A stretch of 64,000 nucleotides of DNA from Harmonia axyridis. Lineage: Eukaryota; Arthropoda; Insecta; Coleoptera; Coccinellidae. The notes under the pieces were generated by a model that made no database searches, was not told where the DNA came from, and saw nothing but the letters and a program-made list of their open reading frames with translations. Within the stretch, counting starts at the first letter, position 1. Each line of letters opens with the position of its first letter. Made by a program: the position numbers and the translations under genes. Location: assembly GCF_914767665.1 (NCBI RefSeq), contig NC_059504.1:8372501-8436500 (forward strand). Reading direction: 5' to 3'. This document shows positions 24,909 to 36,000 of the stretch, piece by piece.

Positions 24909-25022
24909 CTGTAATGCATGTGGTCTCCAAGTGATGCAAGTTCACACTAAAAAATTTCTTCTTCATATAGGAAGAAATTTTTCAGTGTGAACTTACATCA
25001 CTTGGAGACTACCAGCACTACA
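24909..25022 (-). ncRNA. ~114-nt hairpin with a stem of about 50 bp
   Basis: Left arm ACTGTAATGC...GTCTCCAAGTGATGCAAG...TTTCTTC and right arm GAAGAAA...CTTACATCACTTGGAGAC...GCACTACAGT are near-perfect complements around a 9-nt loop TTCATATAG. Three arm differences (at about 24915, 24937 and 24949) are A.C or C.A on the plus strand and become G.U pairs on the minus strand. The fold is therefore stronger in a minus-strand RNA. It lies about 210 bp past the putative poly(A) signal of the Y-box gene. It could be a hairpin RNA gene or simply a small foldback transposon. Confidence 0.45.
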
Positions 25023-25231
25023 GTTCTTTGGTCTACATGGCGCATAAATGCGAGCGCTCAAAAGCTGCCGACTTCATGTTAGCGCTTTTCTTATTTTTAG
25101 AAATAGGTTCCTATAAATTATGGGCTAAACTTGGGTCCATAAGCAGAAACCTTTGATGAAATGGCAGTAACTTAAGCCCCATAAAGGTATGGAGGTAAAA
25201 AGGAATAAAAAGAAAATATAAAGAACAGACA

Positions 25232-25237
25232 TTTATT
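25232..25237 (-). terminator. Candidate poly(A) signal of the Y-box gene
   Basis: AATAAA on the minus strand, about 860 nt after the stop codon. Other AATAAA hexamers lie closer (about 25837-25842 and 25784), so alternative 3' ends are possible. Confidence 0.35.
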
Positions 25238-26093
25238 TCTCAGTGTCAAATTTGTTGAAAAATTGAATCGATACACGTGTTGCTTCAACATTCACAACAG
25301 TGTCTAGTATTCAATATAATCAAAATATGATAATTACAATTCACTTAATGACTAGCACCCACAAAATTTCAAATAAAAAATTTTGGCATCAATAATGCAT
25401 TACATAACAAATAAAGAACCCAAAAATTAAGATATATATTCCAATATTGCAAATGTCAAAGAGAAATAATCTGTTCATTTTTGTACTTTACGGATTTTTT
25501 TGAATTTTTCATTTAAACGTTGTAGTTCAGCCGTCTTCGGTAGGAAAACGGAAAATGACAAGTTAGATGTTTCTTCACTTTTTTTGGCACAACATTCACA
25601 AGTTGGATGTTAACGGTAAATGTTGAATTTTAATTATTTTTTTTTACATTTTTCTTGTTATGAGGACAAAATCATGCAGCCAGACATAAGGTCTTCAAGA
25701 CATTTCAATGACAACATAATGAAATGCAGGTTTGTCGCATGGCCAACTACCATCCTCGCCCAATATAAATTTATACAAATTAATTTATTTTCCACTTTTA
25801 TAAAACACTAATGGGAAATATATAAAAAGTATCAAAAGTTTATTCACACAATATGGGCACTTGGGAGGGTCGTGAGACAAACATTTCCAGATATGATCAA
25901 AATTTTATCTTGGATTGCTATCAAGTAACTACACATTCTGAAATATTCCTATGAACACGATATATCAATGAAAAAATAAACGTCGCAGTGAAATGCCTTT
26001 TGTCTGCTTAGAAAAACTCACGCGCTAAAGTTGTTAACATAGTATTGTTATAATTAAACGGTATTTTTGTTTGAAGACTCAGCGTGAGAACGC

Positions 26094-29000
26094 TTAAGCC
26101 GTGCTTTCAGTGGTTGTGTTCTGCACAGGCTGACTCTCCTGAAAATATCAAAAATTTAAGTACACAATACAACAACAACAAAAATTTAATGTAGAGATTC
26201 AAATTTATCACTAAAAATAAAAGATCAAGAAGGCTCAAGACTTTTATTAGCAGGATTTTGATTTGATTTCACCTCTGAAAAAACTAATACATCTACAAGA
26301 AGGAGAAAACCAATTTAGAAAATTTAGAACCTTGAAAATAATTTACCACCTAAAACTAGTAGTACAAAAGAAAGAAAGAAAACAGTCACTGGATGAAGTA
26401 AGAATAAAGAAGAACTACAGGAATTGTTCAAAACAGGAGATTAAAATTTTGAAGAAATAATGGTGGGTTCACAATATTTCGATTCACTGATCAACATGTT
26501 GATTGTAGTTTGAAATTTAAGGGTGGGTCCAAAAGTTTGCTTTTTCACTAAAATTAAGTTTTGAGAAAACCCGCAGTAGGTAACCAAAATATCATAATAA
26601 TGTCTAGTATTTCTGAATAATTATTTGCAGTTATATCATAACATATAGTTCAATTTTTTTCAGAAAATATATTACATTTGTTTGAATGTTACATCAGTTA
26701 TGTTCCTATCAAGTTCTAATTTCTTTACCTCATTCAGATAAATATTTAAAGGAATGTTCGAATTAATTTGAGTAGTGTATATGCAGGTCTAAACAGAATA
26801 AAAAGTTTTTGAAAAATAGAAGATAAAAGTGGTATCAATTGAGAGAAATTGTATTACTTACTTCAGCGTTAGCAGGTGCAGTTGTTTCTTGAGCCTAGAA
26901 GAGGAGGGAGAAATTATAAGAAAATGTTACTAGAAACTAGATACTGGAAAAAGAAGAATACACACTACTTATAGATGAAATGAAGATGAAATGGAATATG
27001 AATGGGTGGTAAAGAACTGAAAGTATGAACTAAAGCATCATCTAATGTCTTAAATATTAGTGATTTTATGATTTTAGAGAATTCATAACTGTTGGAATAT
27101 GTACGTATTATCAATGTAATAATTACTAAACAATAATTGATTCTCAAAATGAAAAAAAGGGTCACTTGTTTCAATTTTATAATTTTAGTAGCTAAGAAAT
27201 CTAAAAATAAATCTAATATTCAACGGAATAATTCAAAATTATATGATATCGAACTATTAGAAGACAACTAAACTGTGAAAATCTAATGGGCTTAATTCAA
27301 TTCAATAAAAAGAAAGTAAAGAAAGCACTACAATAAAATACTAATTCGAAAGAGAAACTGATTTAACGAAACCAAAGAACATCAACCAACATTCAAAATG
27401 AACAAGAATACCAATTTAATAGAATGACAACTTTGAATCAACGATAAAGTATTATTATATCAAATACCACATTGAAAACTTCTAAGATCACATGAAACAA
27501 ACCACAAATTCCTAGGGTTAAGCAGCAACGTATTCTTCATGCCAATGATTGATTCTATTTTAAGACCTCCAACATTTCTTGATTTCAATTTACCAGAAAA
27601 TTTTCTTTGGGGCAGAAAAAAGAACGCTTCAATGCAGTGCGAACTACAGTGGTTTCAAGAATTCAAAATGGAATAGACCCATAAAAGCCAATCAATACAA
27701 CTATGATTCAATCCTCGAATAGATGTAGATAATGCTTTTTAGTTGTGGGTAGCACTTCGAACAGAAGATTTTAGTTAGATCAGATTCAATTTTAAATATA
27801 TCCAAACCTTTTCTCTGAATTTTTTGTAATGGAGTGTCGTATAATCACATTTTGCCCTGAAATCGCATGAATGATCGATCGCATGATGATTTTCACTTTT
27901 TCATGTTACCAGTCTTGATATTGAGTTGGAATGGATACTTACTGGTTTGCCATTTGTAGACTCGGATTGGGAGTTGCCACCGCGCGGACGTGGTGGTCCG
28001 CGACGGCGGTAGCGTGGGCGTGGTGGTCCACGAGGTCCATCTTGGCTAAGTTGCTCTACTGGACCTTGACCGCCTCCTTGGCTGTCTTGAGAACGAGGGC
28101 GTCTTCCACCACGTCTACCTCCACGGAAGTTTCTGCTGTAAATGAAATACAATTTTCAGCAAAATGCCACTGTTATACAATGCAAGTAAGAAGAATTAGA
28201 AAAGTTCTTCTGATTCTGGCCAAATAACTTTTTTTTTCAGCTGCGAAATTTGCGGTAAAAAACAATTTATGTATTCAGAATATTTGAACTGATCAGTTCG
28301 GAACAAAAGCGTCCAATAAAATTAAGAAATAATCTTTCTTTTTTCTTCTCACTTTGATTCACTTTGTATTTTTTTATTATTATTTTTATTTCCATATATT
28401 TTTTGTGCAAAATGTATATGTTAATTTTTTTGAGTATTATAGGCCATGCCTCTACTCTTCATCCTTTATAAATAAATGTTAAAATTCAATAGAATTCAAC
28501 AGTCAATAGAGATAATCAAACCATTCCAGAAAATTGTTAGAAATATTTCAGAATTACTATTGTTCCCCACAATTAGATAACATAAAATGAATGCATTTCA
28601 TTATATTAGATAACTAATACTGGAGTTATCGTGCTTTAGCACACCAATGACTCAATCATTTCCTATGAAAGCGGAAATGGATCTAAGGGGTGTGCCTATT
28701 ATCTCAAATCATTTCCTACAGGAATTGGATTAAACAATGGAATGATTGATTTAGGTACAAAAAAATTGTTGATCAAATACCTTCACAAAGAAGTTTATAA
28801 TTTTTCAGAAATCTCAACCATGAATGACAGAAGCCGAAATACAAAGAAAGTGCAAATAGTTAATTTTTTCTTTGAATGCAGAATATAGGCATGTTGAAAA
28901 AAAATAATAAAAAGGTCAATAATAAAAAAATGTTCAAAGAGTATCTAGCTGCAAGATTCAAAAACCCAAGGTAATAGGAATTTGCAATAAAAAATATATA

Positions 29001-31893
29001 ATTAATTCAAAATCATTGCAGTGATCAGTTCAAACAGAAACTCTCAATAAAATTCGCAATTTTAATGTCAAAATTTAATAAAAGAGAACTGTCCATAGAT
29101 ATAATTAAAACAGAAAATTGTGAGAAATTATATTTCAGAAATTTTATTGTTCCCCAGAATTAGTCGAGATAAAATGAATGCATTTCATAATATTAGATAA
29201 CTAATACTGGAGTTATCGTGCTTTAGCACACCAATGACTCAATCATTTCCTATGAAATCAGAAATGGATCTAAGGGGTGTGCCTATTTATCTTAAATAAT
29301 TTCGAATTAAAAATTACTGTGATTATTTTTTTCACATGTCAAAATCTAACATTTTGGTGGATTGAACTAATAAAAATGTATTATTCCAGCCAATCATCCG
29401 GGATTATACTGATAATACTACTTCCTCATCGATAATACCTTGTTTACATTGAAACGTCCAAATTTTACTTTGAATTCATCATTATTGACAGCTAGAAGTG
29501 CAGTATTGAAAAATTAACACAAACCGATTCAGTGCTTTCACCCAACAGAATATGACATTTAAATTGTAAAAAAAAATAATCTTCTCAAATACCACATCTT
29601 TTTTCAAATTTTATCAGATAATTTTTTATTTTCATCACTCAAACTTGTTTATTTGAGGCAAAAACATTCAAACAATGCGAATATAGATAAAATCAAGAGT
29701 ACTTTAGGAGGAGTGATTTTATCAATCAGTTTGTTTTCATATTTTTGCCAAATTAATAAGTTTTTGTGAAAAAGAAAAAAATATCGATAATATTTGAAGA
29801 ACTCGTGGTGTTACCTTTGATTATTAATAAAAAAATTGTAGAGTCCACTCCTTTCAATCATAATGACAACATCAAATTTGAAAATAGATGGGACTCAATT
29901 TTAATTATAACATTATGAACATTAAAAGAGTTAAAGAGACTTGAGAAAAAGTGTGAGGAATATGACTGTCAGAAATTATTCAGAGTAAACTAGTGCCAAG
30001 TTACAATCTACAACCTAGAAACCTTTGAAGATGCTAACTGCAGTTATAGATGAAATACCTAATCATATATGATCATTATTCAATTGAATATTTACCTTCC
30101 AAAGAACCTTCTTGGGGGTCCTCTGCCCCTAGGTCCTTCTCCATTATCTTCACCGCCACCCTGGGGTCCACCGCGGTATGGACGATAACCATAACCGCCG
30201 CCGCCGTAACCACCACGGCCCCTCCTAGGTCTATATCTGCGAATAACATTACCGCCTCCTTCTCCACCAGATAGTGTACCATCTTTAGCTTCTCCCTCAC
30301 TTTGACTTTCTTTTTGAGGCCTTCTGCCAGGTCCGCCTCCACGAGGACCTCCTCTGCCTCCTCTGGGATAATACCATTGACGGTATCCACGACGCTTGTC
30401 CGCTGCGTATGGTGAGCCTCTGACAGCTTCTCCATTAGGACCTGTCACATTGGCGGCCTCATTGCCTTTCTCACCAACAACTACATTAAATTCCACAATT
30501 TCTCCATCGCCTACTGATCGGACAACTTTTCTTGGGTTATTCTTAGTGATAGCAGACTGAAACAGAAGTTAAATATTGAGGAAACTCACGAACCTTAACA
30601 CTCAATGGAACACTTTTATGAATATATAAAAACTTTGTCGGTTCTGAACTGTATGTTAAATTAATAATTTGTTCCCCAGAATAGTTAGCATAAAATGCAT
30701 CATTATCATTTTATTAAAAATAACTAATTTTGGAGTTATCGTGCTCTAGCATACCAATGACTCAATCGCTTCTTAAAAAGTCAGAAACGGATCTAAGGGG
30801 TGTGCAAATATCATTATCAACTTATTTCTAAACAAGACCTACCTGATGTACAAATACGTCTTCTTTGGTATCATTACGATTGATAAATCCATAGCCACTC
30901 TTAACGTTGAACCATTTCACAGTTCCAGTAACTTTTGTTGCTATAAAATTCAGTAAATTATAGGACAAGCAAAATTTAAGTTAAGAAGTTTGAAAAAGTT
31001 TGACAAGTTTGGTTATATTATTACAATGAAATATTTTCGAAATGCCAAGTAAAAAAAGGCTATCCTAATAAAATATGACCAGTTTCAAATATATTATTGC
31101 ATTCTGATAAAAGGAATAGCAAAGATATCTCCCAATATCGCTTATCTAATTTACTAAATATAAATAAAAGATTACTTCATCACTATAAATATACCCACAC
31201 TTATGAATATTAATACACACAGCCTAAAAAATGCACAGAAGTAAACACAGCGTTTCCAATAAAATTATCATTTATATGAATACTAATCAATGAACCAACA
31301 TGTGTTGACAAAAAATGAGATAACAGATACAAACACTTTGTTTTTGCAAGTTTTTCTGATTAGTTTCAATTTAATTTTATAACAGGATTTGCAATAGGAG
31401 AACAATGATATTCTAAAAATTTATCAATCTAACAATTGCTGAGATAGCTCATAAAATGCGATAAGTAAATATCTCAAATTGGATACATCGTCGCAACAAA
31501 TAGGCAAAAGATATTTACCATTATAATCCAATATACTTAGTACACCATTTTGTTTGGATGCTTAGGAATAATTATGAAGACGAACAATGGCGCCGCCAAA
31601 ACATTTTTCGGAACAAACTGCACACAACGAAAGAACTAACTCTCAAATATTTAAATGCATCTGAATGACTTGAACGATTGACTAACACGCGAACAATATG
31701 TAATATTATATGGAATAATCTTTCAAATTATAGCAACATCAACCATGTGCTCAATAAATGGACGCCACAAAAACCCACGCGGACATTTTGTACCAAACGA
31801 AATATAAATTCTCTTACCTATCACTTCTTTATTTTTCACCGTCGTTTTTGGATTCGGTTGTTCAACCGGCTGTGATTCCGCCGTTTCAGCCAT
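26094..31893 (-). CDS. yps: Y-box binding protein (cold-shock domain plus RGG tail), six coding exons
   Basis: Ortholog of Drosophila ypsilon schachtel and vertebrate YBX1, which package mRNA and control its translation and localisation. Coding exons on the minus strand are 31893-31818, 30940-30843, 30556-30096, 28132-27943 (or from 28135), 26894-26862 and 26138-26094. All have GT-AG borders and compatible phases, giving 300 aa. Residues 26-97 form the cold-shock domain, with TVKWFN, the RNP1-type KSGYGFI (39-45), RNP2-type VFVHQ (54-58), NNPRK and SVGDGEIVEF. The tail is Arg/Gly/Pro-rich with RGG and RGRGG clusters and ends ESQPVQNTTTESTA. The N-terminus MAETAESQPVEQ starts at the first ATG after an in-frame-free leader. 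Introns 2 and 3 host snoRNA-like repeats. Slightly shorter than the fly protein, from memory. Confidence 0.95.
28132..28140 (-). promoter_or_regulatory. NAGNAG tandem splice acceptor of Y-box exon 4
   Basis: The acceptor reads TTTACAGCAG on the minus strand, with two AGs 3 nt apart. With the preceding partial codon AG, use of the first AG gives Ser-Arg-Asn-Phe and use of the second gives Arg-Asn-Phe. Both are in frame, so isoforms differing by one serine are possible inside the RG-rich tail. Confidence 0.7.
28558..28697 (-). ncRNA. H/ACA box snoRNA, copy 1 (Y-box intron 3)
   Basis: On the minus strand (host-gene sense), the 5' hairpin has outer stem GCACACC/GGTGTGC and inner stem CATTTCC/GGAAATG. 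The hinge holds AAAGCA, which fits ANANNA. The 3' hairpin is closed by CTCCA/TGGGG and followed by ACA with three more bases to 28558. The 5' pocket is CCTTAG on the left and GAGTCAT on the right. It can pair with AUGACUC and UUAAGG of 28S rRNA, leaving UC unpaired as the pseudouridine site, about 16 nt before box H. Copies 2 and 3 keep the pocket unchanged. Confidence 0.85.
29145..29284 (-). ncRNA. H/ACA box snoRNA, copy 2 (Y-box intron 3)
   Basis: Same architecture as copy 1. Inner stem CATTTCT/GGAAATG has one G.U pair, box H is AAAGCA, the 3' hairpin is closed by CTCCAG/CTGGGG, then ACAATA. It lies in a locally duplicated segment of intron 3, since flanks such as TGATCAGTTC and GTTAGAAATATTTCAGAA/GTGAGAAATTATATTTCAG also repeat. 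Confidence 0.85.
30667..30807 (-). ncRNA. H/ACA box snoRNA, copy 3 (Y-box intron 2)
   Basis: The most diverged copy, starting about 35 nt after the exon 2 donor. The inner stem is CGTTTCT/AGAAGCG. Relative to copy 1, one A-U pair became G-C and one C-G pair became U-A, so pairing is preserved by double changes. The outer stem GCACACC/GGTATGC has one mismatch. Box H is AGAGCA (still ANANNA). The end is TGGGGAACA. The 5' pocket strands are identical to the other copies. Confidence 0.85.
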
Positions 31894-33029
31894 TATTCAG
31901 ATGTTGGAGGGCCGGTGGAAGATGTTGTACTCCGCGCTACCTCACCGAGATGTTGCTTTGCTTCCTGCTTATACAGTTGTTGAAGATCTTGTCGATGTTC
32001 AAATTTTTCCTCACTAAATAAGCTCGGTGGGTATTGTAAACGACATATTCAAAATAGTGCTATTTCACCATCTCGCAAGGCATTAGGCAATGAAAATAGG
32101 ACGTAAGTCGAATCTTACATGAAGTATTTGATATTGCGCATGCGTTGCCTTGACGGTTCTCTCTTTGTTTTTTACTCATTTGTCTACAGCATAGAATTTG
32201 AAAAATTTTGCTAGGAGCCTACTTTTCTACAATATCTATGATAATATTAATTTTGGAATACGTTAAAGGTTTGAATAAATGATTCCGATTTGAATTGTAC
32301 TCCTCTTTAATGGTGAATAAAAAAAGCCCTTATATTCATAATATTATTCAGCATATAGAGAACATTGTATACAAATGAATAATTTTCGTTTTCAAATATG
32401 TAGGCTAAATGAATGAGTGTATTTTCAACAACTAGTTGTAGTAATATTAAACTTTTTTAATAAAATGTATTCAAACGCTACTTCAAGAGCTCAACATCAT
32501 AAAATATCTACAATGAAAAAATTATACCTTTATACGAAAATGAAAATAATTTTGTTGGAAACATTTATGAATTTTATCTTTCCATTAATATCTATGAAAT
32601 ATAAAATATCCATTTGCAATTGAAATAATTTATTCAAATAATGGATAGCGCATGCACCATTTTGTGGAAATATGCATATTCTTGATTCAAAATGTTTTAA
32701 TCGAAATTTCATACTGATAATAAATAGACCCAATATCATAATAATATATTTTATATTTCCATAAACTCAAAATTACATATTTACATTTGTAATTAGGTAT
32801 GAAATGGCAATACTGATAATTATGTAAAAGCTCATTTTTGCAATTTTCGGATTCAAAGAGAAAATTTAAAAAAGTCAGCTAATTCATAAATCTTCAAGAG
32901 ATAGATTGAACATATTATTTTATGAATCCATTGATTTTCTATCATTGCAATAATGAGCCCTATATATACATTCAACAAAGATTTGTCTTTTAATGCACAC
33001 CATTGAAATTAAAAATAATCACATATTCT
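31894..33029. other. Intergenic region upstream of the Y-box gene
   Basis: Holds the Y-box 5' leader and presumably its promoter on the minus strand. The first ~120 bp upstream of the ATG are less AT-rich, as usual for a housekeeping promoter. A TATAAG occurs near 31974 but its role is unknown. The remainder up to 33029 is AT-rich and separates two genes on the same strand. Confidence 0.45.
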
Positions 33030-33035
33030 TTTATT
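33030..33035 (-). terminator. Candidate poly(A) signal of the proline-rich gene
   Basis: AATAAA on the minus strand about 50 nt after the stop codon at 33084. Confidence 0.5.
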
Positions 33036-33083
33036 TCGACAACTATCCAATATTAAGGTTCATTAATAGGTATATCACAATTT

Positions 33084-36000
33084 TCATTTGAAAGAAAAGG
33101 CAATTTCAGGCTTTGGATAAAAGTATCCATCTGATACTGGAGGTAAGTAATGTCTGTCTTCTTGGGTTGTACTAGGCCTAATAGTTGAAGTTACAAATGG
33201 CTTGAAAGTATCTCTTGGTGGAGTTGTTGAACTGAAGGTTGGAAATTGAGGTCTTGGTGTTGAAGTAACTGGTTGATAAGGCTTATAAGTGAATGGTTTC
33301 GATGTGGTACTTTGTACAGGTTGGAAAGAAGGTCCATACGTGAAAGGTTTGGAAGTAGCTGGCTTTTTTGTGGATGATACAAAAGTGAATGGTTTAGATG
33401 TGGTACTTTGTACAGGTTGGAAGGAAGGTCCATATGTGAAAGGTTTGGAAGTAGCTGGCTTTTGTGTGGATGATACAAAAGTGAATGGTTTCGATGTAGT
33501 ACTTTGTACAGGTTGGAAAGAAGGTCCATATGTGAAAGGTTTGGAGGTAGCTGGCTTTTGTGTAGATGATACGAAAGTGAATGGTTTTTGGGTTGTGCTT
33601 TGAGATACAAAGGGTTTGTAAGAGAGCGTACTATAAGTAAATGGTTTGGAGGTACTTCCAGAACCTTGGATTGAAGGTTTAAAAGTAGGACCGTAAGTGA
33701 AAGGTTTTTGTGAGGTTAAAGGTTTCTCTGTACTACTGAAGGTAGAGAACGGTTTGTATGTTGAAGGTTCCAGAGAAACTGGCCTCAGTGTGCTACTAAT
33801 CGGAACATAAGGTTTATACGTAGACGGTAGATTAGTGAAAGGTTTATAAATTGGCGGAGAAGTAGTTTGTTTCTGGACTGGGAAGGATGGTGAAAAAGGT
33901 TTGAAGGTGGTACTAACAGATGGCTTATAACTGGATGGTGAATAAGTGAAAGGTTTCTGAGGGCTTACAACCGGCCCAACAGGTTTAGGACTATATGTGA
34001 ATGGTTTAGATGTAGTGACTGAAGGGATAGGTTTGAAGGTATAACTAGGTGGTTTGACTGTTGGAACTTTAAGAGGTGGAATATAACCTGGACCTTCATA
34101 TTCTGTTTTCTCATTAGGCCTCAATGTGACGGCAGGATATGATGTGAACACCTGTGTATATGCAGGTTTTGAAGTAAAAAGTGGTGAGCTTGGTCTTGAA
34201 ATTCCACTAGTGAAAGTTTGCTGTGGTCTTTGAGTAACTTCGGGATAAATATTAATTGGAGGTTGTGATGGAATTGAAAATGATGGAGGAGAAACTGGTT
34301 TTTTGCTAGGTTGGTAACTAGGGAATTGAGGCAATGGTTGGGGAGATGGAGTTCTAGGAGGCAGAGGAGAAGATGGTTTTGGGAATTGAGGCACTGGACT
34401 TGGTCTATAAGCAGGTCTTTGGGTCACAACCGTAGGTGCAGGTTTATACCCTGGCTGTTGTGGAACTATACTTGGTCTGTAGGAACTTGGAATATTCTCA
34501 ACGGGTCTTTTTGGCTTTTCATATACATATCCAGTAGATGGGGGACGCTGTGGTTGGGTTGGTTTATATATGCCTGGCTGGAATGGCTGTGGAGCTATTG
34601 AAGGGCGATCAAAAGATGATGGTGGAAAAACAGGTTTCTGAGAAACAGGAGCAGGTCGGTAAATCGGTTTCACAGGTTGCAAGGAAGGAGTTTGGTAAAT
34701 TGGCACAGTTGTGGTTACTTGAGGTGGCCGATAACTAGGCTGCTGGGGAAGTATACTGGGTTTATAAGAGGGTATATTTCCAATAGGTTGTTTTGGCTTT
34801 TCGTATACATATCCGGGTGAGGGTGGACGCTGTGGTTGACTTGGTTTATAGACTCCAGGCTGGAATGGTTGTTGTGGTACTGATGGTTGAAATACAGGTT
34901 TTTCGGGTGATTGAATTGGACGGTAAATTGGTGTTTGAGGTGTGGAGAACGAAGGTGTCTGATAACTTGGTTTCAAAGGAACTTTAACTGGTTGTTTGGA
35001 AGGAGTTTGATAACTAGGTATAGATGGACGGATTGTTGGTGTTATGCTCGTTTGTGTGAAAGTTACACTAGGAGGTTTGTAACTCGGAAATGCAGGAGAA
35101 GGTTTTTTTGTTTGTGTTTCAATGAATGGCTTGTTAGGTTTTTCGTAGACATATCCAGTGGAAGGCTTATCGACAATCACCACTTTCGGTGGAGACGATG
35201 GGAATTGAGGCCTTGAAGGAGAAACAGGTTTAGGAGTATAACTAGGAAATTGATATGATGGGGTTTGAGGAGCAGATGTTGGGCGCAAAAATGATGGTTT
35301 TGGTGTTGAGCTCTGGGAAGGCTGGAAACTAGGTTCAGAAGGGAAAGAACTTGGTTTTTGAGGGGTGAAGGAAGGTTTCGAAGGAATTTGGGAGCTTGGA
35401 ATTTGTGGAACATATGATGGTTTTGATGGAATAGAACTGGGTCTCTGGGGAGGTTGGTAGCTTGGAATTTGTGGGGCAGGTGATGGTTTTTGAGGATACT
35501 GATAACTTGGAATTTGTGGGACTGGAGATGGTTTTTGTGGAGGCTGATAACTTGGAATTTGTGGGACAGGTGATGGTTTTTGTGGCACATAACTAGGTTT
35601 TTGAGGAGGTTGATAGCTTGGAATTTGTGGAAACGGTGATGGTTTTTGTGGAAACGGTGATGGTTTTTGTGGAACAAAACTAGGCTTTTGAGGAGGCTGG
35701 TAGCTAGGTATTTGCGGGGCTGGTGATGGTTTCTGGGGATACTGATAACTTGGAATCTGTGGGGCAGGTGATGGTTTAGAGGGAACAAAACTAGGCTTCT
35801 GAGGAGGCTGGTAGCTAGGTATTTGAGGGGCTGGTGATGGTTTTTGTGGAACAAAACTGGGCCTTTGGGGAGGTTGGTAGCTGGGTATTTGCGGGGCTGG
35901 TGATGGTTTTTGAGGATACTGATAGCTTGGAATTTGTGGGGAAGGTGATGGTTTTTGTGGAACAAAACTAGGCTTTTGAGGAGGCTGGTAGTTAGGTATT

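Noticed and set aside
30941..31817. Search of the first and last two Y-box introns for further snoRNAs
   Set aside because: No convincing H/ACA or C/D boxes were found by eye. One TGATG-like motif near 27035 lacks a matching D box.
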